Positions 43,108-51,006 of a stretch of DNA of 64,000 nucleotides are shown in pieces. Both the position numbers and the translations under genes were made by a program. How positions within the stretch are numbered: the first letter of the stretch is position 1; each line of letters opens with the position of its first letter. Location of the stretch: positions 62,001-126,000 of the forward strand of contig JAPPFE010000001.1 of NCBI GenBank assembly GCA_028823955.1, in the 5' to 3' direction. The notes below the pieces were generated by a model. It was not told the DNA's origin. It saw only the letters and a program-made list of their open reading frames with translations, and ran no database searches. The stretch is from Candidatus Dadabacteria bacterium. GTDB lineage: Bacteria > Desulfobacterota_D > UBA1144 > Nemesobacterales > Nemesobacteraceae.

Positions 43108-45057
43108 TCAGCGGTTCATCCGGTTGTCAATCAGGTTGTCAACCACCGATGGGTCGGCAAGAGTTGAAGTGTCGCCGAGATCGGAGTACTCGTTTGCGGC
43201 GATTCGGCGCAGAATCCGGCGCATGATCTTGCCAGAGCGGGTTTTCGGAAGTCCCGGAGCCCACTGTATAAGATCGGGAGAGGCGATCGGCCCTATTTCC
43301 TTTCTCACCCACTTGACCAGTTCACCGCGGAGATATTCTGAAGGCTCGGAATCGGCGTTAAGTGTCACGTAGGCGTAGATGCCCTGGCCCTTTATCTCGT
43401 GCGGATAGCCCACCACCGCCGCCTCGGCGACGCTTCCGTGCGACACCAGAGCGCTTTCCACCTCGGCCGTGCCCATTCGGTGACCGGATACGTTTATAAC
43501 GTCATCGACGCGCCCGGTAATCCAGTAATAACCGTCTTCGTCGCGACGGCAGCCGTCGCCGGTAAAATACTTGCCCGGATAGGCGGCAAAATAAGTTTCG
43601 ACGAAACGGTCGTGATCGCCGTAAACCGTGCGCGCCTGTCCCGGCCATGAATCGGCTATGCAGAGATTTCCCTCGGTTGCACCTTCCAGGACGCTGCCTT
43701 CTGAATCAACCAGTTCCGGACGGATTCCGAAAAACGGCAGGGTGGCTGAACCCGGCTTCAGGTCCGTCACGCCGGGAAGCGGGGTTATCAGGATACCCCC
43801 GGTTTCGGTCTGCCACCAGGTATCCACTATGGGACAGCGGCCGTCGCCGACCACTTCGTGATACCACATCCAGGCTTCGGGATTGATCGGCTCTCCAACC
43901 GTTCCTAGAACGCGGAGCGAGGCTCGGGAGGTTTCCCTAACCGGCCCTTCTCCCTCGCGCATAAGCGCCCGGATAGCCGTGGGGGCCGTGTAGAAAATAC
44001 TGATGTTGTGCTTGTCGCAAACTCTCCAGAAGCGCGACATGTCCGGATAACCCGGCACCCCTTCAAACATCACAGTCGTGGCGCCGTTTGCAAGCGGTCC
44101 GTAGACGATGTAGCTGTGGCCGGTGACCCAGCCGACATCGGCCGTACACCAGTAGACCTCTCCTTCGTGGTAATCGAACACGTACTGGTGGGTTATCGAA
44201 GCGTAAACAAGATAGCCGCCGGTTGTGTGCAGAACCCCCTTGGGCTTTCCGGTCGAACCCGAGGTATAGAGAATGAAAAGCGGGTCCTCAGCGCCCATTT
44301 CCTCGGCCGCACAGTCATCGGAAACTTCCGCAGCGACCTCATGATACCAGACGTCCCGCTCGCCATCCCAGGGAATATCCGCTCCCGTACGGCGCACTAC
44401 CAACACCTTCTTTACGATCGAGTCCACAGCGCCGTCCTCAAGCGCCTTGTCCATGTTTACCTTAAGAGGCACCCTGCGAGCGCCGCGAAGCCCCTCGTCC
44501 GCCGTAATGACTATCTCCGATTCACAGTCAGAGATCCTCCCTCCAAGTGCCTGCGGCGAAAAGCCTCCGAACACTACCGAATGGATGGCGCCAATACGCG
44601 CACACGCAAGCATGGCGAAGGCAGCCTCGGGAATCATCGGCATGTATATGGTTACCCTGTCGCCCTTGCGAGCGCCGAGAGACTTAAGGACGTTAGCCAT
44701 GCGGCAGACTTCGCTCTTGAGTTCCGCATAGGTGAACTTCCTGTCTTCATCGGGATCGTCCCCCTCCCATATGATTGCGATCTTGTCGGGAGTTTTCTCC
44801 GCGTGGCGGTCAACGCAGTTTGCCGACACGTTAAGGGTCCCGTCGTAGAACCACCTGATTGACACTTCCCCAGGGCCGTAGCTTGTGTCCTTCACCCTGG
44901 TATAGGGCCTGATCCAGTCAATCCGCTTGCCGTGGGCCCCCCAGAACCCCTCCGGATCCTTGACTGACTGACGATACATCCAGTTATATTCGTCCCTGTT
45001 TATCAGGGCTCCTTCCGTAACGGCTTCTGAGGGTGGAAAAATTTTGGGCTTTGTCAT
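43108..45057 (-). CDS. acs: Acetyl-CoA synthetase
   Basis: Acs activates acetate to acetyl-CoA through acetyl-AMP. The 649-residue protein is full length. The ATP-binding [11 protein letters not shown] is present, as are the A5-type [19 protein letters not shown] hinge region and the C-terminal [11 protein letters not shown] with the acyl-adenylate Lys that protein acetylation often controls. The N-terminal ACAS-N region ([17 protein letters not shown]) is normal. It has a 160-base upstream gap to the large surface protein, in which no gene is seen. No Shine-Dalgarno sequence is obvious. Confidence 0.97.
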   Translation of the reverse strand: MTKPKIFPPSEAVTEGALINRDEYNWMYRQSVKDPEGFWGAHGKRIDWIRPYTRVKDTSYGPGEVSIRWFYDGTLNVSANCVDRHAEKTPDKIAIIWEGDDPDEDRKFTYAELKSEVCRMANVLKSLGARKGDRVTIYMPMIPEAAFAMLACARIGAIHSVVFGGFSPQALGGRISDCESEIVITADEGLRGARRVPLKVNMDKALEDGAVDSIVKKVLVVRRTGADIPWDGERDVWYHEVAAEVSDDCAAEEMGAEDPLFILYTSGSTGKPKGVLHTTGGYLVYASITHQYVFDYHEGEVYWCTADVGWVTGHSYIVYGPLANGATTVMFEGVPGYPDMSRFWRVCDKHNISIFYTAPTAIRALMREGEGPVRETSRASLRVLGTVGEPINPEAWMWYHEVVGDGRCPIVDTWWQTETGGILITPLPGVTDLKPGSATLPFFGIRPELVDSEGSVLEGATEGNLCIADSWPGQARTVYGDHDRFVETYFAAYPGKYFTGDGCRRDEDGYYWITGRVDDVINVSGHRMGTAEVESALVSHGSVAEAAVVGYPHEIKGQGIYAYVTLNADSEPSEYLRGELVKWVRKEIGPIASPDLIQWAPGLPKTRSGKIMRRILRRIAANEYSDLGDTSTLADPSVVDNLIDNRMNR

Positions 45058-45217
45058 GGCTTCACTAACTTCTTGAGAACTTGCCTGAGAAATTTTTTCG
45101 ATTCTGTGGCCCCCGTCGCACGAAAAACCTGCGAGGAACTTTAAAAACTGAACCGCATGATATCAGTTTAGGGAGTAATTATACTCCAGGCGGTGAATAT
45201 TCACCACAAAGACCGGA

Positions 45218-48200
45218 TTACTTGTTCGGTTTCAGCAAGCTAGAAAGTTTCGTGGTGGACCCCGAGTATCTGCCAACTCCTGATAATACCGCCCCACTCC
45301 TAAGCGAGACCGCAAGAAGCAGTCCCAACGCCGCCGCCATAGACAGGCCGAATGTGCCGTCGCTGCCGCTTGCTCCGACAGCACAGCCTCCACCGCCGCT
45401 GTCACTCCCGCCCGACAATTCCTCCACGCGGTACCCGGAACCCACGACATATACACGGCTGGCTTCATCATCCTCCTCCAAAGGAGCCTCTACTCTTACG
45501 GCGTAACCCCTTATGAGTAAGCCGACCTCCCTGTATTCGACAATCCCTTCGTCCGCCTCCGCTATAAGGTCCCTGACGTACTGCTTTGCGTATTCGTTTT
45601 TCTGCTCCCTGCTCCTGTCCGCCCCGTCAAATATCACTCTTCCCCTCTCATCCATAATGTAAATGTAGACATCCCCTTCTCTCCATGCTCCCTCCCGTCT
45701 CAGAATTCCCCGCAGCTCCGCGGGGTCAATCTCAGAATTCACAATGGCTCCCATGAGAGCTCTTCCTGCATGTCTCACAAATTCCCTTAACTCACCGTCG
45801 GTATCCACATCCCCGGCTGCCGTTGACGGTTCGTCGAGCGCCCCTGTGAGAGGAAAAGCTTTCCCCTCAGGAGTTTCATCGAAACCGCCCAGAAGGATGA
45901 ACTCATCCTCGCCGTGCGCCAAGGGAACATGCGAAGCGGAAAACAAATGGGCATAACCGCTCCTCTCGTCATCGTACTCAATGAAGCATCCCCCTTGTAT
46001 GTCGAGCACGTTCCTTCCTCCTTCATCATCACAGAAAAGAACTCCGGACCAGTCGAGGTCTTCAACCTCCCTCTTGTTGGCGTGAAAGTACACCCCTCCT
46101 CTTTTGGTGAGAAGAATAAGGTACATGGAACCATCATTCCAGTATCCCTCTCTGTCCCTGAATTCCTCAAGAAGTCTAAGCGTTTCCCCAAAGGTGTCCG
46201 AGGTTTCAATTCTCTCCGCCGCATCCTCCACGAATTCCCTTAATTCACCGTCGGTATCCACCTGCGCGGCTTCAGTCGAAGGGGGTGGCGGGGCAGGCAC
46301 TCTGTTGCTCTGCACATCGGTCCGGCCGGTTCCCGGATCAGACCACGGACTGTCCCCGTCCGAATTGCTCGCCCGGACCCGCACCTGGTACCCCGTGTCC
46401 TCCATGAGATTCATGATCATAGAACCCGTGCCGGTAACGTCTTGGGCGCCGTCAGTCCAGCTTCCGCCCGTCCCTTGGCGATACTGAAGGTCGTAGTGCT
46501 GGATTGTCGGGCGGCCCGCGTTACCGGGAGGCGTCCACATCACGTTAACGCTCGTAGTGCTCTCCGACGATACCAAAGGCGCGGCTGGAGCAAGCGGTTT
46601 TTCTTCTACGTTCATTACGTTTATGGTCACCATTATGGTATCCGTGCCCCCGTTCTGGTCATCCGCCATTACAATCACTGAATAGCTCTCTTTGGTTTCC
46701 CGATCGTAACTCTCCCCGACCTTGGTCTGGATCTGGCCGCTTGTGGAAACTATTATGAACTTCACTGCGTCCGCGCCTCCAAGGCTATAGACAAGAGTGT
46801 TGTTGTCCTGATCCGTGGCGCTCACAGGAGTTCCCACGTTCCCCGCGCTCCGCACTGTTGCGTCCCCCACGGTCTCCATAAAGCTCCGGGTCGCATTCAT
46901 ACCCGTGAATGCGGGCATCCTGTTCCCCCGCATGTTGGTCTGACCAGTTCCGAGCGGCGACCAAGTACCATCCCCGTCCGAATTGCTCGCCCGGACCCGC
47001 ACCTGGTACCCCGTGTCCTCCATGAGATTCATGATCATAGAACCCGTGCCGGTAACGTCTTGGGCGCCGTCAGTCCAGCTTCCGCCCGTCCCTTGGCGAT
47101 ACTGAAGGTCGTAGTGCTGGATTGTCGGGCGGCCCGCGTTACCGGGAGGCGTCCACATCACGTTAACGCTCGTAGTGCTCTCCGACGATACCAAAGGCGC
47201 GGCTGGAGCAAGCGGTTTTTCTTCTACGTTCATTACGTTTATGGTCACCATTATGGTATCCGTGCCCCCGTTCTGGTCATCCGCCTTCACTGTCACCGAG
47301 TAGCTTCCCTTGGCCTCCCTGTCGTACTTGCTTCCAACCTTCGTCTTTATCTGTCCCGTGCCCGAATCAATGGTGAAACTGTCTTTGTCCGTCCCCTCCA
47401 GAGTGTAGGAGAGCGTGTCGTTGTCGTCGTCCATGGCTGTTACAGCCGCGCCGATGTCCCCCGCGCTCCGCACCGTCGCGTCCCCCACGGTCTCCGTAAA
47501 ACTTCGGGTAGTGCTCATACCCGAAAATTCGGGAGCATTGTTTTGCGGAGGCGCCTTGAGCGTGAAACTCAGCCTCGCCATGCGTGTATTGGTAAACTTG
47601 CCCATGTTCCTGAGACTTGTGATGGTTCCCTGGGGGTCGGTGTCGGGATTGCTCAGCGAAAAGTTTTCCCCGTCCTCGGTTCCGGCGTCGTAGGCAAACA
47701 GGTCTACCGTGTGAGAGGAGCGCCAGGCGTCCGATGAATCGAGCAGGGACAAACCGGAGACGCCCACGAACCAGTCCGGGCTGGGACCAATCATCGACAG
47801 GAGGGTAAGCAGGGGATGAGTGCGGCTGAATTCGAGTTCAAACTTCCTCAGGCCCGTGGCACCGACCCCGCTTTCACTGACGGTGGATTTTACTGTCCCT
47901 CCTTCGGCATTGCCGATTTCCGTCCTGAACATGCTCGTGCCGCCAATTTCCGCCACAAGCTCAACGCCTGCGGTGGCCGTGCCGCCCGACTCCCAGAAGG
48001 TCACACCGCTGTTGTGCACGGCGCCGATCAGCGTCGTAAAATGTGCGCCGCCCGGAACCGCGACGGTTGTACTGCTGGTGGTCCAGTTGCCTGTAAACGT
48101 TACATCGTAGGTGGCGGTGGTCTGCGCATGCACCGGATCCAGTCGCACGCCGAGGGTGATGGCGGCAAGGAGGAGAAGACCCATAGCGACCCGTGCGGGA

Positions 48201-48313
48201 CCGCGAAAAACGCGGGAGAGACGCAGAAAACAGGTGCGTCTCCACATGCGGATACCGTCCCGGCACGCCTTAGCGTACGGGCCCGGTGGTCTGTCTGGCT
48301 TTAATGCGGTCAT
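45218..48313 (-). CDS. Large surface protein: Spondin_N, two cadherin-FN3 units, two Cache domains, C-terminal anchor
   Basis: About 1031 residues from the ATG at 48313. After a signal segment ending near PVHAQ comes a Spondin_N domain (about 65-260): YDVTFTGNWT, HFTTLIGAVHNSGVTFW and PSPDWFVGVSGLSLLD. Two repeats of a cadherin-like domain (IDSGTGQIKTKVG, DREAKGSYSVTVKADDQNGG) plus fibronectin III (VNVMWTPPGNAG, GYQVRVRASNSDGD) follow to about 670; the repeat unit is 206 residues. Then two Cache-like domains (about 690-970) with WNDGSMYLILLTKRGG and WREGDVYIYIMDERGRVIF, the latter closing in VYVVGSGY. The tail SGGGGCAVGASGS, a hydrophobic helix and a basic end resemble a CTERM sorting signal, though the last 27 residues are longer than usual. 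Expected on the cell surface for adhesion or ligand sensing. Confidence 0.75.
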   Translation of the reverse strand: MTALKPDRPPGPYAKACRDGIRMWRRTCFLRLSRVFRGPARVAMGLLLLAAITLGVRLDPVHAQTTATYDVTFTGNWTTSSTTVAVPGGAHFTTLIGAVHNSGVTFWESGGTATAGVELVAEIGGTSMFRTEIGNAEGGTVKSTVSESGVGATGLRKFELEFSRTHPLLTLLSMIGPSPDWFVGVSGLSLLDSSDAWRSSHTVDLFAYDAGTEDGENFSLSNPDTDPQGTITSLRNMGKFTNTRMARLSFTLKAPPQNNAPEFSGMSTTRSFTETVGDATVRSAGDIGAAVTAMDDDNDTLSYTLEGTDKDSFTIDSGTGQIKTKVGSKYDREAKGSYSVTVKADDQNGGTDTIMVTINVMNVEEKPLAPAAPLVSSESTTSVNVMWTPPGNAGRPTIQHYDLQYRQGTGGSWTDGAQDVTGTGSMIMNLMEDTGYQVRVRASNSDGDGTWSPLGTGQTNMRGNRMPAFTGMNATRSFMETVGDATVRSAGNVGTPVSATDQDNNTLVYSLGGADAVKFIIVSTSGQIQTKVGESYDRETKESYSVIVMADDQNGGTDTIMVTINVMNVEEKPLAPAAPLVSSESTTSVNVMWTPPGNAGRPTIQHYDLQYRQGTGGSWTDGAQDVTGTGSMIMNLMEDTGYQVRVRASNSDGDSPWSDPGTGRTDVQSNRVPAPPPPSTEAAQVDTDGELREFVEDAAERIETSDTFGETLRLLEEFRDREGYWNDGSMYLILLTKRGGVYFHANKREVEDLDWSGVLFCDDEGGRNVLDIQGGCFIEYDDERSGYAHLFSASHVPLAHGEDEFILLGGFDETPEGKAFPLTGALDEPSTAAGDVDTDGELREFVRHAGRALMGAIVNSEIDPAELRGILRREGAWREGDVYIYIMDERGRVIFDGADRSREQKNEYAKQYVRDLIAEADEGIVEYREVGLLIRGYAVRVEAPLEEDDEASRVYVVGSGYRVEELSGGSDSGGGGCAVGASGSDGTFGLSMAAALGLLLAVSLRSGAVLSGVGRYSGSTTKLSSLLKPNK
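46353..46668. repeat. Direct repeat, copy 1 (second FN3 and linker)
   Basis: This 316-base stretch appears identical, by eye, to 46971-47286, offset by 618 bases. It codes for most of the FN3 domain and the end of the cadherin-like domain. The rest of each 618-base unit is diverged, so identity is limited to the FN3 half. Confidence 0.9.
46971..47286. repeat. Direct repeat, copy 2 (first FN3 and linker)
   Basis: Partner of the copy at 46353-46668. Near-perfect DNA identity, including silent positions, means recent duplication or gene conversion; recombination between the copies would remove or add exactly one 206-residue cadherin-FN3 unit in frame. Confidence 0.9.
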
Positions 48314-48325
48314 TGTTAGGTAACA

Positions 48326-48354
48326 ATAGTACACTAATTCGGCGCGTTCTTGAA
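48326..48354 (-). promoter_or_regulatory. Promoter of the large surface protein gene
   Basis: On the minus strand TTCAAG (48354-48349), 17 bases, TACTAT (48331-48326), then 12 bases to the ATG at 48313. No Shine-Dalgarno sequence. This choice makes the GTG at 48334 unlikely as the start, since it overlaps the -10 box. Confidence 0.5.
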
Positions 48355-48386
48355 CTAGAAAGCTTTACAGCTTCTCCATACATTCC

Positions 48387-48416
48387 TTGACAAAAACGGC
48401 CTCCGTATAAGATACT
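48387..48416 (+). promoter_or_regulatory. Promoter of cofG-cofH
   Basis: A perfect TTGACA at 48387-48392 is followed by TAAGAT (48408-48413, spacer 15) or GATACT (48411-48416, spacer 18). The leader to the ATG at 48484 is about 60 bases and contains a small hairpin (GCTTCC paired with GGAAGC), unlike the leaderless promoters elsewhere in the window. Confidence 0.55.
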
Positions 48417-48483
48417 TACAGGCGGGGTTGGCGGTGTTGAAAATTGCTTCCGCGCGGGAAGCGAAACGGGTGGTTTTCTGTAT

Positions 48484-49743
48484 ATGACCCTTTTAGCTAA
48501 GACTTGGGAAAAAACATTCGGCGCAAATGAAAGCGCCATGCTGCTCGATACGTTCGGCGCAGGCGACTTCTCGGAGCTTCGCGCATCCGCGAAACTTGAG
48601 AGAATAATATCAAAAGCCATTGAAGGGGAAAGCGTCACGCGCGAAGACGCCCTCTACCTTGCGGAGCTTTTTCCCAGGGAAATTCCTTTTCTTCTTCTGG
48701 CCGCGTCTGCGGTCAGGAACCACTCGAAGGGAAAAACCGTAACCTACTCCAAAAACGTTTTCGTGCCCCTGACCCAGCTCTGCAGGGATCGCTGCGGATA
48801 CTGCACGTTTAAAATAGAACCGGGAGAGGGAGAGCTGTTCATGACCCCGGAAGAAGTCGTTGACATGGCGAAGAAAGGAGCGCAGGCGAGATGCACTGAA
48901 CTTCTTTTCGTAACGGGCGACAAGCCGGAACTCGCCTATCAGGTATACAGGGACGCACTCGGGGAAATCGGTTATGAAACCACAGCGGACTATCTGATCG
49001 ACATGGGAAAGACCGGACTTGAGCACGGAATTTTTCCCCACACGAATCTCGGGCTTTCGACCCCCGAAGAGCTCTCCGGGTTTAGAAAAAGCAACCCGAG
49101 CATGGGCCTCATGCTCGAGAACATAAGCGAAAGGCTGCTTCGCAAGGGAAACGCCCACCACGGCTGCGCGGACAAGGTCCCGAGACTCAGGATGGAGACG
49201 ATGGAGTACGCGGGCGAGCTCAATATCCCCTGGACAAGCGGCATTCTGGTCGGAATCGGGGAAACGTTCGAGGAGAGAATTGACTCGCTCTACGCCCTTT
49301 TGGAACTCTCCCGCGGGTACGGTCACCTGCAGGAGATAATAATTCAGAACTTCAGCCCCAAGGAAGGAATAAAGATGGAGGAGCGTCCTCCCGCCGATTT
49401 TCTCGAGATGCTGAAGACCGTCGCCATCTCAAGGCTCATATTCGGAGGGAACATGAACATACAGATACCCCCCAACCTCAACAACAGGAATTTCACATTC
49501 TATCTCACAGCCGGCATAAACGACCTGGGCGGCGTGTCGCCTCTTACGATAGACTATGTCAATCCGGAAGCCCCGTGGCCGCAGGTTGAGAGAATGGAAA
49601 GGGAGGTAAACGCGCTGGGTTACGAACTTCGGGAGAGACTTCCCGTCTATCCAGAGTACATAGACGAGCGGTGGATAGACCCCTACGTTCTGGGCAAGGT
49701 AAGGGAGCGCGTTGATGAGAGGGGATACGTTCCCGTAAACTGA
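48484..49743 (+). CDS. cofG: 7,8-didemethyl-8-hydroxy-5-deazariboflavin synthase, CofG subunit
   Basis: CofG is a radical-SAM enzyme that, with CofH, builds the deazaflavin chromophore (Fo) of coenzyme F420. The 419-residue protein has the cluster-binding Cys100, Cys104 and Cys107 in CRDRCGYCTF, then GEGELFMTPEEV, FVTGDKPE and the later PHTNLGLST, typical of CofG rather than BioB or MqnC. The first 70 residues are an extra helical region. GGGTGG lies about ten bases before the ATG. cofH follows after three bases. F420-dependent enzymes and the remaining cofactor genes are not seen in this window. Confidence 0.93.
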   Translation: MTLLAKTWEKTFGANESAMLLDTFGAGDFSELRASAKLERIISKAIEGESVTREDALYLAELFPREIPFLLLAASAVRNHSKGKTVTYSKNVFVPLTQLCRDRCGYCTFKIEPGEGELFMTPEEVVDMAKKGAQARCTELLFVTGDKPELAYQVYRDALGEIGYETTADYLIDMGKTGLEHGIFPHTNLGLSTPEELSGFRKSNPSMGLMLENISERLLRKGNAHHGCADKVPRLRMETMEYAGELNIPWTSGILVGIGETFEERIDSLYALLELSRGYGHLQEIIIQNFSPKEGIKMEERPPADFLEMLKTVAISRLIFGGNMNIQIPPNLNNRNFTFYLTAGINDLGGVSPLTIDYVNPEAPWPQVERMEREVNALGYELRERLPVYPEYIDERWIDPYVLGKVRERVDERGYVPVN

Positions 49744-49746
49744 AAA

Positions 49747-50946
49747 ATGGAAGACATAAACAAGATAATAGACTCAATAGAGAAAAGAAGGCCCATCGGC
49801 GCAGACGGAGTTATGTCGCGCATAAACGGCACGACGGGCCGCATAATCGAGGACGCGCTTTCGGGAAAGGAGATCTCGGTTGAAGACGGGATCCGTCTTT
49901 TCGACATAGAAGATACAGACGAGATATCCGCCCTGGCCCTCGCGGCCGACCAGATAAGAAAGGAAGATGTCGGGGACGTGGTCACCTACGTCGTTAACAG
50001 GAACATAAACTTCACGAACATTTGCGACGTCTACTGCGGTTTCTGCAATTTCATGGCGGACGAGGGAGACGAGAGGGCCTATTTCCTCTCGATGGACGAA
50101 GTCGCGGAGAGAACCGTTGAAGCCTGGGAGATAGGCGCGACGGAAGTATGCATGCAGGGAGGCATGCATCCCGAAATAGACGGCAATTTCTACATCGAAC
50201 TTATAAAGACGGTGAAAAAAGCCGTGCCCGATATGCATACCCACGCGTTTTCTCCTTACGAGATATACTACGGAGCCAAGACTCTCGGCATAGAGGAAGA
50301 GGACTTTATAAGAAGGCTCAGGGATGTCGGTCACAACACCTTCCCCGGCACCGCGGCCGAGGTTCTGGTTGAAGAAGTAAGAAAGGTGATCGCCCCCAGG
50401 AAGATACCGACCGAGGTATGGATAAGGGTGGTTAAAAAAGCCCACAGGGAGGGAATGAGAACCACCTCGACCATAATGTACGGGCATCTGGACAAGCGCC
50501 ATCACTGGGCCATACACCTTGGAATCCTGAGGGACATACAGAAAGAGACTGGAGGGTTCACGGAGTTCGTGCCGCTTCGGTTCATTCCCTGGAACACGAG
50601 GCTGTTTATTCACTCCAAGGGAAAGGTGAGAAAGGGTCCGACCGATCTTGACCAGCTGAAAATGTACGCGGTCTCCCGCATGATGCTTCGGGGATGGATA
50701 AACAACATACAGGTCTCCTGGGTAAAGCAGGGGCCCGAGTTCGCCCAGTTCTCTCTTACCGCAGGGGCAAATGATTTCGGGGGAACGCTCATGGAAGAGC
50801 AGATATCCCGTTTCGCCGGCGCAAGTTACGGACAGTACTTCCCGCCCGAGGAGTTCAGAAAACTCACCAGAGAAATAGGCAGAATCCCGGCCGAACGCGA
50901 CACGACCTACGGGATACTGAGAACGTTTGAAAACGGCGAGGCCTGA
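49747..50946 (+). CDS. cofH: 5-amino-6-(D-ribitylamino)uracil-L-tyrosine hydroxyphenyl transferase, CofH subunit
   Basis: CofH joins a tyrosine-derived radical to the flavin precursor 5-amino-6-ribitylaminouracil, giving the substrate of CofG. The 399-residue radical-SAM protein has Cys93, Cys97 and Cys100 in NICDVYCGFCNF, followed by EVCMQGGMHPEIDG and THAFSPYEI. MqnE and MqnC of the futalosine pathway are close relatives; the adjacent cofG settles the call, although a dual check is sensible because mqn genes are nearby. Separate cofG and cofH, rather than the fused fbiC of actinobacteria, resemble the archaeal and cyanobacterial state. Confidence 0.9.
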   Translation: MEDINKIIDSIEKRRPIGADGVMSRINGTTGRIIEDALSGKEISVEDGIRLFDIEDTDEISALALAADQIRKEDVGDVVTYVVNRNINFTNICDVYCGFCNFMADEGDERAYFLSMDEVAERTVEAWEIGATEVCMQGGMHPEIDGNFYIELIKTVKKAVPDMHTHAFSPYEIYYGAKTLGIEEEDFIRRLRDVGHNTFPGTAAEVLVEEVRKVIAPRKIPTEVWIRVVKKAHREGMRTTSTIMYGHLDKRHHWAIHLGILRDIQKETGGFTEFVPLRFIPWNTRLFIHSKGKVRKGPTDLDQLKMYAVSRMMLRGWINNIQVSWVKQGPEFAQFSLTAGANDFGGTLMEEQISRFAGASYGQYFPPEEFRKLTREIGRIPAERDTTYGILRTFENGEA

Positions 50947-51006
50947 AGACTTCCTCTCCCGTGCGCAGTCTTTTGTCCCGAAACGCTCCGGCCGGCACCG
51001 GTTTCC

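Noticed and set aside
44008-44862. A 284-codon rightward open frame
   Set aside because: Antisense of acs; a by-product of codon bias.
47060-47737. Two rightward frames (46442 and 47060) with identical N-terminal sequences, looking like a duplicated gene
   Set aside because: They are antisense of the two FN3 repeats; the identity comes from the DNA repeat.
49774-50613. A 279-codon leftward open frame
   Set aside because: Antisense of cofH with no family resemblance.
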